From contig CM046868.1 in NCBI GenBank assembly GCA_025617745.1, positions 16,682,615 through 16,746,614 of the forward strand: a stretch of DNA of 64,000 nt, read 5' to 3'. Position 1 is the stretch's first letter. Every line of letters starts with the position of its first letter. This stretch comes from Heliocidaris erythrogramma. Lineage: Eukaryota > Echinodermata > Echinoidea > Camarodonta > Echinometridae. Positions 10,306 through 19,909 of this stretch are shown here, in pieces. The notes below the pieces were generated by a model, which was not told the DNA's origin, searched no databases, and saw only the letters and a program-made list of their open reading frames with translations. The translations under genes were made by a program, and so were the position numbers.

Positions 10306-10439
10306 GAAAGGTCTACTTAGCTGAAATTACGAAGGATTTCTTGCAAAGGTAGTGTAAATAATCCTTGTAACAGTCCAATAAATTCCAGAAAAAACTCGCG
10401 AGGGAATCACTGTAATGAACGTGAAGGCACGTCGGCAAA

Positions 10440-10619
10440 GAAAGAGGATGTTTTATAACATGTGGGGATTCTTATAGCGCGAGTGTGCGGGGTTTCCCAG
10501 GTGGCTAGCAGGGCTGCCAGGGTCAAAAGGTCAATTTTTTAATAGCCGAGGGAATTCTTCTGGCAAAGAATAATGGCACTTGTTATTGGATAGGTAAGTG
10601 AAGCGAAAGGAAGTAGATA
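10440..10619 (-). repeat. DIRS-A 5' (left) inverted terminal repeat
   Basis: Read on the minus strand it starts TATCTACTTCCTTTCGCTTC and continues for 180 bp to the point where similarity with the 3' repeat stops at CCTCTTTC. The outer 46 bp reappear in the ICR. The 134 bp between this repeat and gag (10306-10439) should be the 5' leader. Confidence 0.92.
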
Positions 10620-10914
10620 CAGCAGTCACACTGTACATACGCAGTTTTCCAAGTAGCATCTTTGATTTGAGTTTCACACTTATGTGTACATCAATTCTAT
10701 AAAACTATGACAGCTCAAGAGTACAAAGTGCAATCCAATGTAAACTACATGTCTCATCAGCACCTACATGAACACATGTAGTCGGATTAGTTTCTTCAAT
10801 TAACATTGTACAAGATTGAGACATATGGATGCTTCATATCACAAACTACTACATATTAAAGGTAATGTGCAGTTTTGCTAAGCGCTCCAAACTTTTCGGC
10901 ACATTCCCCTGATA

Positions 10915-11007
10915 CAGTCAAACCTGTCTATAAAGGGAAACAAAAATTGTGGTGTTTATAGACAGGTGGTCTTTCTATACGGGTGGTCCCTAAAGCAGGT
11001 TTGACTG
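10915..11007. mobile_element. Short Tc1/mariner-type MITE
   Basis: A 93-bp element with perfect 12-bp ends, CAGTCAAACCTG and CAGGTTTGACTG, flanked by TA on both sides (10913-10914, 11008-11009). The interior repeats TATAGACAGGTGGTC. The same ends bound a 1.2-kb element at 49759-50951. The rest of 10620-11122 holds nothing recognised. Confidence 0.85.
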
Positions 11008-11122
11008 TATTAGATGATTACCAGCAACATACTGTTGATATCATTAAGGCCCTTTGGTGTGTTTTTTTCTCTTCTCAAGTAGAATATAAAGTTAATAAAA
11101 GATAACAAACTAGGTCGGAATT

Positions 11123-11708
11123 TATGCCTCCGCCATCACCAGATTGGAAATGTATGGCATACATATACACTCTAAAAAGGATTGGTCCAACAAAATTACA
11201 AATCTTTTCACTTAAACAGCACAGGAGACAGAAAATTTGTTTCATTTCATTTTCATCCCGTACAAATAAAAAACTTACCACTGATGACTTACAATCATCA
11301 AATACACCAAGGAAATAAATATTTTATACCAAATAGACCACTAGTTGTTCCCTTGAAATTTCTAAAATAGGTAGGCCTAGACTCCATACATCACAAACCA
11401 TTTTTATGTATATAATGACCTCTATGACCTTTGAACTTTGAACCGTCAAACAGTTCTTAAGTTATTGCAAGATCTGACCATTTTTATGTACATAATTACC
11501 TCTTTCACCTTCGACCTTGAGACCGTAAAATCTAATCAGTTCATTGTCCCTCACATATGCATACATGGGCCAAGTTACAAACTGATCAAAAAAACAGTTT
11601 TGAAGTTATCGCGAGAACGAAAAGGGGAAGGACGGACGTATGGACGGACGGACGGACGACCCAAAAACATAATGCCTCCGGCTACCACCTACGGTGGGCG
11701 GAGGCATA
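11123..11708 (+). mobile_element. Helentron-like tandem-repeat element, family 1 (copy a)
   Basis: It begins TATGCCTCCGCC and ends GGCGGAGGCATA. The 3' end folds into a hairpin closing on CACC-TAC-GGTG. Just upstream is a GGAC/GACG microsatellite, and the interior repeats a unit with CTTTGAACTTTGAACCGT and AATCTAATCAGTTCATTGTCCC. This layout (5' subterminal motif inverted at the 3' hairpin, core tandem repeats, microsatellite) matches non-autonomous Helentron-type elements; the class assignment is inference. Confidence 0.7.
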
Positions 11709-12100
11709 AAAATATATATCATTATATGCCTAGCCCAGCCTCAGCCTGCCTGGCAGGGTTGGCCGATGACTATTAAAATTCCAATGTACACGAGACGTGG
11801 ATAAAACCTGTGAGAGTTGTGTGTCTGTGGGTGTCCAATGGTCACAATCTCCAAGCAAACCTCTTGGAGGGGCGGATCCAGGGGGATCCCCTGGCAAGAA
11901 AAAAGGCACCCTGAAGTGCTCGAGACCTTTTTTTTTTTTTGGGGGGGGGGGGTTGCTTGGTTTTTTTCATTGCTTGTAAGAGAATTTTAGATTTTGGAGT
12001 AAGTAAAAGACACCAAAAAATGTGATGACCCTTTTTTTTTGAGGGGGGGGGGGGGTTGCTTGTCAGAAAATTTTCAGAATATTTTCCCCCCTTCCTAAGA
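11709..12100. repeat. Low-complexity flank with repeated T-run/G-run
   Basis: Contains T12-G12 near 11930-11953 and T-GA-G13 near 12030-12056, each followed by TTGCTTG, and a GGCGGATCCAGGGGGATCC phrase near 11872. The phrase GTCAGAAAATTTT near 12062 has a relative near 22735. Probably fragments of a common repeat; no gene. Confidence 0.5.
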
Positions 12101-13080
12101 CAGGGTTCGTACTCTTTCTCATGAATTAAATTCCATGACTTTCCATGACCTTTCTAGCCAGAATTCCATGATTTTTCCATGACTTTTAAACAAAGTTTTT
12201 GCATGACAGATTGAAAATTTGATCTCAAAGCACAGCGAATTAAAGTGTACGTATTAAGTGTCCAATGAAAAGCAGCTTTTGATGGACTTCCAAGCACCTT
12301 TTGCCTTGAAGAAGCTGTTGAGTGTGAGAGATGAACCTAGAAGAAGAAAAAAATAAACATATTAAAATAAATATCCAATAAATATCCAATGTGTCAAATG
12401 TAGTAATAAAAAGCTTAATTAAATTTTACTTACAGTATTAACACTCTCTCTCTCTGAAATATCCTCAAAAATGAGAAAAGTACAAATATTTAGATGCTGT
12501 TAATTAAAATTAAAAATTCAAGATGGTGGTGCCCATGGTAAGAAAAATGTGAAGTCACTCTCCTTAGTTACTCTTTTTTACTACAAAAATTGTACACATG
12601 GGCAACTTTAGCACGTAAAAAGGGTTGTTTTTCATGGTCGGGCGATGTACGCGCTTACAGTGAAAAGGGTATCAAAAATGGCAAAATCAAGGAAATAGGG
12701 TATCTATTTCACCCCTAAAATGAAAATAAACTTTTGATGCATTATTTAGGCAGTTACATGTAGGGTGGGGAAAACATGACAAAATACTTGTTTAGGGTAT
12801 TCTAAGATCGACCAGTGATTACGTGTTGAGGGTATTTTTTGAAAGTCCATGTACGAGCATGGTGTTCACTTTTCAATGACAGTGCCCCCCCCCCCCCCCA
12901 ACCCCCCGGGATTCTCATCAATGCCATGGTTTTGTACACATGTGACAACATAACTTTTCCAAGTTAGTTTTAACTTGGACTTTGGAGTCACTGGTCAAGT
13001 CTGCATCAGAATAACAATTCATTTAGCTTTTTGGGTGCATGACAATCTGTATGATGTTCACGAGCCTCACATCTTACATA

Positions 13081-14089
13081 CAGTGCGTATAAAAAAAACG
13101 CAACAAGATTTGATTTCAGATTTGTGAAGATTGTGTTAATTTTACACCAAAGTGAGTAGCAACATCTTAAAACCACATATCTCCTCTTTCCAATGATATC
13201 TTATTTATTCATACACGGTCATGGATGGCTGAGTAATCATTCTTTTTGGACAATGGGTCAAATTGGACCAAGTTTAGACACTGCAAGAATCAATGCACCT
13301 TATCAGAAATTAACTTAACAAATGGAATAATGAAATTAATAATCGCAACTTACCATTGTCTTCTTTCGGATATCGCTTTTTAACATTACATCCCATGCCC
13401 CTCAACATGGCCCCCAATCCTTTCCACACAGAGATTAGCTCTTTTCTCCATCTCACGCACAGCCCTGCGAATCATTGGGGCTTGGTGGCGTAGAGCTTCA
13501 AACTCATCAGTGATTCTTTGTCTCAGAGTTGCAATGTCAGGTGGAGGGGTAATGAACACTTTGCTCTTGAGATAACCCCAAAGAAAAAAGTCACAACAAG
13601 TCAGATCCGGAGATCGTGGTGGCCACTTGCAACTCTGAGACAAAGAATCACTGATGAGTTTGAAGCTCTACGCCACCAAGCCCCAATGATTCGCAGGGCT
13701 GTGCGTGAGATGGAGAAAAGAGCTAATCTCTGTGTGGAAAGGATTGGGGGCCATGTTGAGGGGCATGGGATGTAATGTTAAAAAGCGATATCCGAAAGAA
13801 GACAATGGTAAGTTGCGATTATTAATTTCATTATTCCATTTGTTAAGTTAATTTCTGATAAGGTGCATTGATTCTTGCAGTTTCTAAACTTGGTCCGAAG
13901 TCCAATTTGACCCATTGTCCAAAAAGAATGATTACTAAGCCATCCATGACCGTGTATGAATAAATAAGATATCATTGGAAAGAGGAGATATGTGGTTTAA
14001 AGATGTTGCTACTCAATTTGGTGTAAAGTTAACACAATCTTCACAAATTTGAAATCAAATCTTGTTGCGTTTTTTTTTTATACGCACTG
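13081..14089. mobile_element. Mariner-derived foldback element
   Basis: A 1009-bp palindrome flanked by TA (13079-13080, 14090-14091). Ends are CAGTGCGTATAAAA and its complement. The arms (13081-13534 and 13627-14089) are near-identical over about 455 bp and enclose a 92-bp loop. Arms plus loop still encode the C-terminal part of a mariner transposase. It is nested in the hAT-like relic. Confidence 0.92.
13386..13643 (-). pseudogene. Mariner transposase C-terminal fragment
   Basis: The 85-codon frame reads WPPRSPDLTCCDFFLWGYLK, the signature around the last catalytic aspartate of mariner-type DDE transposases, followed by RQRITDEFEALRH and an ERIGGHVEGH tail like many insect and marine mariner proteins. 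The first two catalytic aspartates and the DNA-binding domain are absent. The loop of the foldback encodes the SPDL motif and the left arm encodes the rest. The right arm repeats the RQRITDEFEALRH part on the plus strand (13518-13775), so the transposase end has been duplicated head to head. Confidence 0.88.
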
Positions 14090-14402
14090 TATAGCCTGCA
14101 TCATATTTTAATTCTAATTGAAATAGGAGCCCGACTAGTATTATGTTTGTATGTTAACTTACATGTACAAATATGTGAGGCCAACGAACAGATCAGTAGA
14201 CTACGGTCTATAGTCTACGGGTGGCATAGCGCCGGGGACGATCCCGCTCAGCGTGAGTGCGTGGGATGGTCGCACAGGCGTCGCGCAGCAGTGAGGTTCT
14301 TGATATCGCTAAATAATATAAAATCTTTCAATTCCATATCAATCATTATTTGGATTTACGCTAAATGAAAGATTAATATTTACGGTTAAATTGTACACTT
14401 AC

Positions 14403-14614
14403 CGCGTTGTTTGAGTTTTGCTGTAATCACTCTTGTTGTGGCTCTTGACGGCTGCTTCGCCCATATTACGGACACTGAATTTACACATGCAAACAGCACA
14501 TCTCGCGGTCCTCAGATCTGAGCTTTCTTTCACAATCCAGTCACGATAATCCGGGTGCTCTAACCAAGCATCTTTAAAATGACAATTTCCTGGCATTTTG
14601 AATTTAACTTCCAC
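14403..14614 (-). pseudogene. hAT transposase N-terminal zinc-finger exon
   Basis: About 71 codons beginning MEVKFKMPGNCHFKDAWLEH with CAVCMCKFSVRN and VKSHNKSDYSK. The Cx2C...H pattern is the BED-like finger found at the start of many animal hAT transposases, where it binds the terminal repeats. The frame runs into a consensus splice donor, GTAAGT, at 14402-14397, so this is probably the first coding exon of a spliced gene. No downstream catalytic exon remains before the mariner insertion. Confidence 0.75.
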
Positions 14615-15336
14615 AAAATCTAGCAGTAAAAAATCCGGTCACAAAAATGTTGCGGTAAAAATACCCAAGAGTAGACTAATTCCAAACACACGTGAAAATG
14701 CAACGCAATACACGGTCGTCTATACACAGTGCATGCAGACCACGTGCACAACAGAACTATCAGCTTGCCGAGTAGCCACTGCACGGACACACATTGAACC
14801 GCCATACACACACCAGCTGTTACATACACACATGTACACACCACGCTCTCACAAACTTATCATTTTCACAATCAGTCGATAGATGTTACGAATGAAAGAA
14901 AACAGGAGAAGAATACAGTTGAAATATTTTCATTTATTATAAACATTTCTAGTGGAAAAATAATTGCATTTTCACAAATTTTGATATTCCATGACTTTCC
15001 ATGACTTTTCAATGAAAAAACAAATTTTCCATGACTTTCAAGGCCTGAAACACAAAAAAAGTAAAATTCCATGACTTTCCAGGTTTTCCATGACCCGTAC
15101 GAACCCTGTAACAAATTCCTGGATCTGCCACTTGCATAAGGCAATGTATACAATGTAGCTGTAACCTGGCATAGGTTTCAGATATTTACACTCAAATACA
15201 TTTGAAATCATGGATGCAATATAAAACTTTATTGCAAAAATGTATTTTTTTTATACAAGGAGAACAATTAATATTCACACATTTCATTCAAATTTGGTGG
15301 GGGTTTTTTTTTAGCAAAACTGTGTACAGGCTTTAA

Positions 15337-16523
15337 AGGGAAATCCAACCTAATTTTTTTCTATTGATATTATATGAAGCGTGACTTGCTGATTAATTAG
15401 ATAACAAAATTACCAGAATTGGACAGCTATGAAGGAAGTTATAGAATGTTTTAGATCCCACCAAACACGTCTTTCGCCCGTCGTCTGCTGCATATGGGGG
15501 CTGCCATGTTCCACGAATGACGTATCTGTGGACAACTGGGTAGTCTAGATTGTGTCTGTTTGTTTTGTTTTTTATTTGGTCCATTTCTCTACACTGCTCT
15601 TTTGCTACACGCATATCCTACACAGGGCGCAACTCTCCACTAGTCGAGGGTCGAATCGCAAAAGACTTTTATTGTTCGGATCGCGTGATACGGGGACAAA
15701 AAACAATTTCGGGGCAAGTTTTATTACGTTTCTCTGATTACTTTTCTTTAAATATTGCTCTGAATATTTCACTAGATTTTTCACATTTTGAAACAGCAAG
15801 GCCACTAATCAGTAATTAATTCAGAGCACAACAATGGCGATTGTGTGTTGGAGTTGAAATTCCAGAACACCTTTTTATCCCAAAGTCATGAATCATTATT
15901 GACACTGGACCGCAAATGGTTGGGAGAAACGACAGCTGCAACACACAATGGCAATTGCTGTGTTCTGAATTAATTATTGATACACAGATTTTGTTGCCTT
16001 GATTTTTCAAAAAGTGAAATTAATCTAATTAAATATTCAGAGCAATATTTTAAGAAAAGTAATCAGAGAAATGTGATGAAACTTGCTCCCAAACGATTTT
16101 ACATCCTTCAACTTTACAATGTACAAACCTCAGTCTGATACGATATATAATTTTTGAGTTATTAACCATCAAAAGTGTCCAACAAGTTTTTTAACACCTA
16201 GTATTGGAGAGTCGCGCTCCACGTGGGATAATCCTAAAGAGCAGCGTAGGGGAATAAACAAAATATTTTTAAAACCCAGATAGAATCTAGACTAGGAATT
16301 GTCCACAGATACGTCATTCATTGACTATTAAAGTCCACTGCAAACATGGAAAATGGCAGCCCCCATGCATGTGCAGCAGAAGACGGGCGAAAGACGTGTT
16401 TGGGGGATCATCATTCTATAACTTTCTTCATAGCTGTCCAATTCTGGTAAATTTGGTATCAAATTAATTAGTAAGTTACGCTTCATATTATATCAATAGA
16501 AAAAATTAAGGTTGGATTTCCCT
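15337..16523. mobile_element. Giant foldback MITE with TTAA target sites
   Basis: TTAA at 15333-15336 and 16524-16527 flank ends AGGGAAATCCAACCT and its complement. The outer 200-290 bp of each arm pair, a second block near 15700-15780 pairs with 16020-16080, and a third near 15815-15855 pairs with 15940-15975. The whole 1187 bp is therefore one large imperfect palindrome. TTAA sites suggest mobilisation by a piggyBac or Kolobok transposase. Open frames inside are arm translations, not genes. Confidence 0.85.
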
Positions 16524-16527
16524 TTAA

Positions 16528-17263
16528 GAGTACCGTACTAAGGTCAGCCAAGTGTAATGTAACAATGGCTGTGGAAGAGAATGACCAAGTGTTTTATCAT
16601 TTAATTCCAGCCAATTATAACGGTCATGTTATCTTGAGATTAACCTTGTCAAATAAGTCCACAAGTACTAACTGCAAAAGTTTAAGTATTCATACATAGG
16701 AGATTACAGAGATTACCTTAGAACAATGAAAAAAGTAAATAATTAGTATATTACAATTACAAGGGAACATGTACATGTAAGACTTGAATTCTTTTGGCTT
16801 GGCTTTGCTTGGAGCTACAGTGACGACTCAAATTTAGTTTTTTAGTAATGTTACAAAAAAGGACATGGAAAAAATTAGGGGCCGTCTTTGGTCAGACAGT
16901 ACATGTACACACCTAATGAACAAAGTTATACATGTAGATGAAATGATACTTCTTCAGATATTTTCCAGGTTTTAATCTTTGTTTCGGTATGAAAAACTGA
17001 TCATTCAACTCTTTTATGACATTCAAAAACAATGTTTAGTAATATTTCACCTAAGAGGAAAATCATGAAATAATGGGATTTTAATACCTTTGTAATGTTT
17101 TCTGCTCTATAAACATCTAGAAATTATTATAATGTAATTCATTGATTTTATAGAGCATTTCCATCAAAAACACAATTTCAAAGTATGCTAAAACCAAGAT
17201 TTTATTCATTACACATTACTGATACACACAGATTTTTTGGCCTTGATTTTTCAAAAATTGAAA
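16528..17263. other. No gene recognised
   Basis: AT-rich DNA. The phrase GATTTTTTGGCCTTGATTTTTC near 17231 also occurs as a variant near 15987 inside the TTAA foldback, so the right part is a related repeat fragment. Confidence 0.5.
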
Positions 17264-17440
17264 ATATCAAATATACCTTCCAATGAGAGGCTCCAGTTAA
17301 AATTATGGATTCTCTGAGGTGACTGGTATAGCACTATTTTCTGAGAGGCGCAGCCCCGAAGAAAATAGTAACTATGCCAGTCACCGAAGAATCCATAATT
17401 TCCACTGGTGCCTCTAAAAGCGTGCATGGTATATTTGATT
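17264..17440. repeat. Imperfect foldback of about 180 bp
   Basis: The left arm (ATCAAATATACC..GAGAGGC..ATTATGGATTCT..GACTGGTATAG..AAAATAG in parts) is matched in reverse in the right arm through ATGCCAGTCAC, AGAATCCATAAT, GCCTCT and GGTATATTTGAT. The hinge is a GC-rich segment near 17341-17356. A palindromic MITE relic; no target duplication identified. Confidence 0.75.
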
Positions 17441-17899
17441 TATATCCTACCAGAGTAAGCTTAGAAAGATAAACAATAATAAAACTAAAAGAATCTAGAC
17501 CTAGTCCTAGACCTATACTCTATAATGAAATGTATACAACTCACCATATTTGCCCAAAGTCACAAAAGAGGCCATTGCTTGTAAGTCTTGTCTATAGTCT
17601 ACTGTAGATCTAGATCTACATGGCACAAATCCAACGATGAAACCATTTAAATGATGAAAACTTGAAACCTGAACTTTTTCCCCAAGTCACAAGAGAGGCT
17701 AATAGACCCCTACTCGTAAGTCTAACGGTACTGTAGATGTACATGGCACTAATCAAACAGTGAAACATTTTAACGATGAAAACTGGAAAACTCGAACACA
17801 TTTACAGTGTCTATCATGTTTATCAGTTATTTTTTGTTGATAAATATTTACCACGCACACCGTGGAAATTGAAAGAGTGCGGTTGACTGCTAAGCAAAC

Positions 17900-18250
17900 T
17901 CAGTGACACGTTACTACTACTAATAGAACTAGTACTAGACCTAGTAGTAGGAGAGGGACGAGTGGGTGCAGTTGCACTTGTTGCACTTCACTACGCGCAT
18001 ACACACACACATACGTACACTGCACTGATGATGAGCTAGCGGTTCTCAGCTCTCAGCTAGCGGGTCACGCAGAAACATTATCGCGATATATTGTCGCGAT
18101 ATCGATAGCTTCGAAATATCCAGAAAAACAAAAAAGTGACGTCATAATATCGAAAAATATACGGAGGTCTGACGTCACGAGATATCCATTTTTTCTTCAT
18201 GGTGGAAGTATTTTGTGTCAGGTGAGACATTCGTGGCCAATCTTTGCATG
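17900..18250. promoter_or_regulatory. Candidate promoter/enhancer-like segment with two CRE motifs
   Basis: Two perfect 8-bp CRE palindromes, TGACGTCA, lie 33 bp apart at 18137-18144 and 18170-18177. Just upstream, near 18078-18110, is a TCGCGATATATTGTCGCGATA inverted motif. The segment is richer in CpG than its flanks. No transcript or coding exon can be tied to it, so it could equally be part of a mobile element. Confidence 0.35.
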
Positions 18251-18280
18251 AGAATTTTATGATGTAGGATATAAAAATAA

Positions 18281-18425
18281 ATATTCAGAGCATCATTTCA
18301 TGAATATTGTTTAAAATTTTATAAGACTTATGTCAAATGAATTTGACATCCTTCAACTTTACAATATGATAACCTCAGTCTGATACAAGATTTAACATTT
18401 TAGTAATTAACGATCAAAAGTGTTA
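18281..18425. repeat. Partial copy of the 15.3-16.5 kb foldback interior
   Basis: AAATATTCAGAGCA and CATCCTTCAACTTTACAAT..AACCTCAGTCTGATAC..GATCAAAAGTGT match the same order at 16033-16180 with substitutions. The rest of 18426-18745 shows only ACATGTAC-type simple sequence. Confidence 0.7.
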
Positions 18426-18745
18426 ATTTTTTTAATTTATTTTGTTACACCTAAAAGTTGCTACAACCTACATGTACATGTACATCTGCCTTTGTATATC
18501 AGAGGCACACATACATGTACATTGTACACATGTAGGCTATATATGTACATAATAGGTATACTTCCTACATATAAGGAAGTAAGCCATATCTACTGTTATA
18601 AATCAAAACCTCTGTTAAAATGGCATTGGAAATATTCATGTCATTGCACATGACTGGTTTATAATTACAAGCAGGCACCTGACCCATTCATTTTTAGAAG
18701 ACACATATTGTACAATAATTTACACGTAAATCAAAGGTAGTATGG

Positions 18746-19442
18746 GGCCCGTTGCACAAAACTTGCGTTTAATCACAACTCCTAAAAATCAAATGAAAGT
18801 CCTTAAAGGAGAATGAAACCCTGGGGAAATATCCATTTTAATGAAAAGATAGTAAAGAGAGAAGCAATTTAAAAAAAGTTCCATCAAAATCGGTTAAGAA
18901 ATGAAAAAGTTGTGAAAGTTTGAAAAGTCTCAATTTACTTTCTATGGCGATCCTCAAATTGGCTATTTGCTTCAATGTGGCAGGTTTTTGTGGACAACTC
19001 TCCATATGTTTTGTACACAAAATTTCATATTTTCTCCATTATCTCTAAAGATCTCTTTGTGACCTCAACATATGTTGTGTAAAATACATTTTACCATGAT
19101 ATACATAGAGCTAAAAAAGAGACAAGCTGTACCTTGAGAGATAATGGAGAAAATATGAAATTTTGTGTACAAAACATATGGAGAGTTGTCCACAAAAACC
19201 TGCCACATTGAAGCAAATAGCCAATTTGAGGATCGCCATAGAAAGTAAATCGAGACTTTTCAAACTTTCACAACTTTTTCATTTCTTAACCGATTTTGAT
19301 GGAACTTTTTTTAAATTGCTTCTCTCTTTACTATCTTTTCATTAAAATGGATATTTCCCCAGGGTTTCATTCTCCTTTAATGCGCACTTCTGATTGGCTG
19401 AAAATAAAGTTGCATTCAAACGCAAATTTTGTGCAACGGGCC
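18746..19442. mobile_element. Small TIR element split by a TTAA foldback
   Basis: Outer ends GGCCCGTTGCACAAAA at 18746 and its complement ending at 19442 agree in 24 of 25 positions. Without the 570-bp insert and one TTAA, the host element is about 123 bp. No outer target duplication is clear. Confidence 0.8.
18807..19376. mobile_element. Near-perfect foldback MITE, TTAA target sites
   Basis: TTAA (18803-18806, 19377-19380) flanks ends AGGAGAATGAAACC. The arms 18807-19046 and 19137-19376 are each 240 bp, and I find one mismatch (A18931 against the C at 19252). The loop is 90 bp. The two identical 60-codon frames on opposite strands are a by-product of the palindrome. Arms this alike suggest a young insertion or recent arm correction. 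Confidence 0.93.
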
Positions 19443-19905
19443 GCAGGTTGTGGATTTGTTTTTTGCATCTAGTCGGCCTAAGACCAAATCGATAAAATAT
19501 TATGATCAATATGACTAGCATAACAAAAGTATAAACAAAGAGAAATACATGTATAATGAAAAAAGAAAAATTAGAAGAGACGTGTTTTCAGACACTTCTT
19601 AAATGATGTGAAGTTTGGCAAATTCTTTAATACAGAAGACAGGGAGTTCCAGGTTTGGGGGGGGGGGGGGCAATAGTTGAAAAAGCCCTATAGTGATATA
19701 TCGCCGTTTCCTGGTCAACATACTACATGTATTTCTTGGAAATGTAGGCTAACCAGGACTATTACAAATTGGGTTGGGTTTCATCAGCCCAACAAGTTGT
19801 TGTTAGTCCCAGATGTCCCACATGTAAATCCCATTTGTTCTACCAAGGAGTTATCACAGAGCCTTGGTTCTACATCCCATTTCTAGGATAGGGTTAGGGT
19901 TAGTG
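19443..19905. other. No gene recognised
   Basis: Unassigned AT-rich DNA with a poly-G run near 19658-19669 and GGGTTAGGGTTAG (near 19890), a short telomere-like phrase that is too short to mean more. Confidence 0.5.
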
Positions 19906-19909
19906 TTAA

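Larger units (their letters stand above)
4816..10619 (-). mobile_element. DIRS-A: near-complete DIRS-type YR retrotransposon
   Basis: The element is about 5.8 kb with its 5' end at the right. It has the three hallmarks of DIRS1-like elements. First, inverted terminal repeats: 165 bp at 4851-5015 pairs with 10440-10604. Second, an ICR just inside the 3' terminal repeat, made of the complement of each outer end joined together (5070-5119 pairs with 4816-4865; 5121-5166 pairs with 10574-10619). Third, gag, RT/RNase H and tyrosine recombinase frames on one strand. There is no target duplication beyond a shared TA, as expected for YR integration. Two stops interrupt the RT frame, so this copy looks recently dead, but gag and YR remain open. 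Confidence 0.95.
12101..15108 (-). mobile_element. hAT-like transposon relic (about 3 kb)
   Basis: Terminal inverted repeats CAGGGTTCGTAC at 12101 and GTACGAACCCTG at 15108 are followed inward on both sides by repeats of TTCCATGACTTTCCATGAC. CAGGG ends are typical of hAT elements. The flanks read TAAGA and TAACA, perhaps a decayed 5-bp target duplication as in hAT5; an 8-bp one is not visible. The only coding remnant is a zinc-finger exon (14403-14614, minus), and a mariner foldback is inserted at 13081-14089. The element is incomplete and cannot encode a transposase. Confidence 0.75.

Noticed and set aside
18838-19345. Two nearly identical 60-codon proteins on opposite strands
   Set aside because: They are the two arms of one palindromic MITE.
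19888-19903. Interstitial telomere repeat
   Set aside because: Only about two GGGTTA units.
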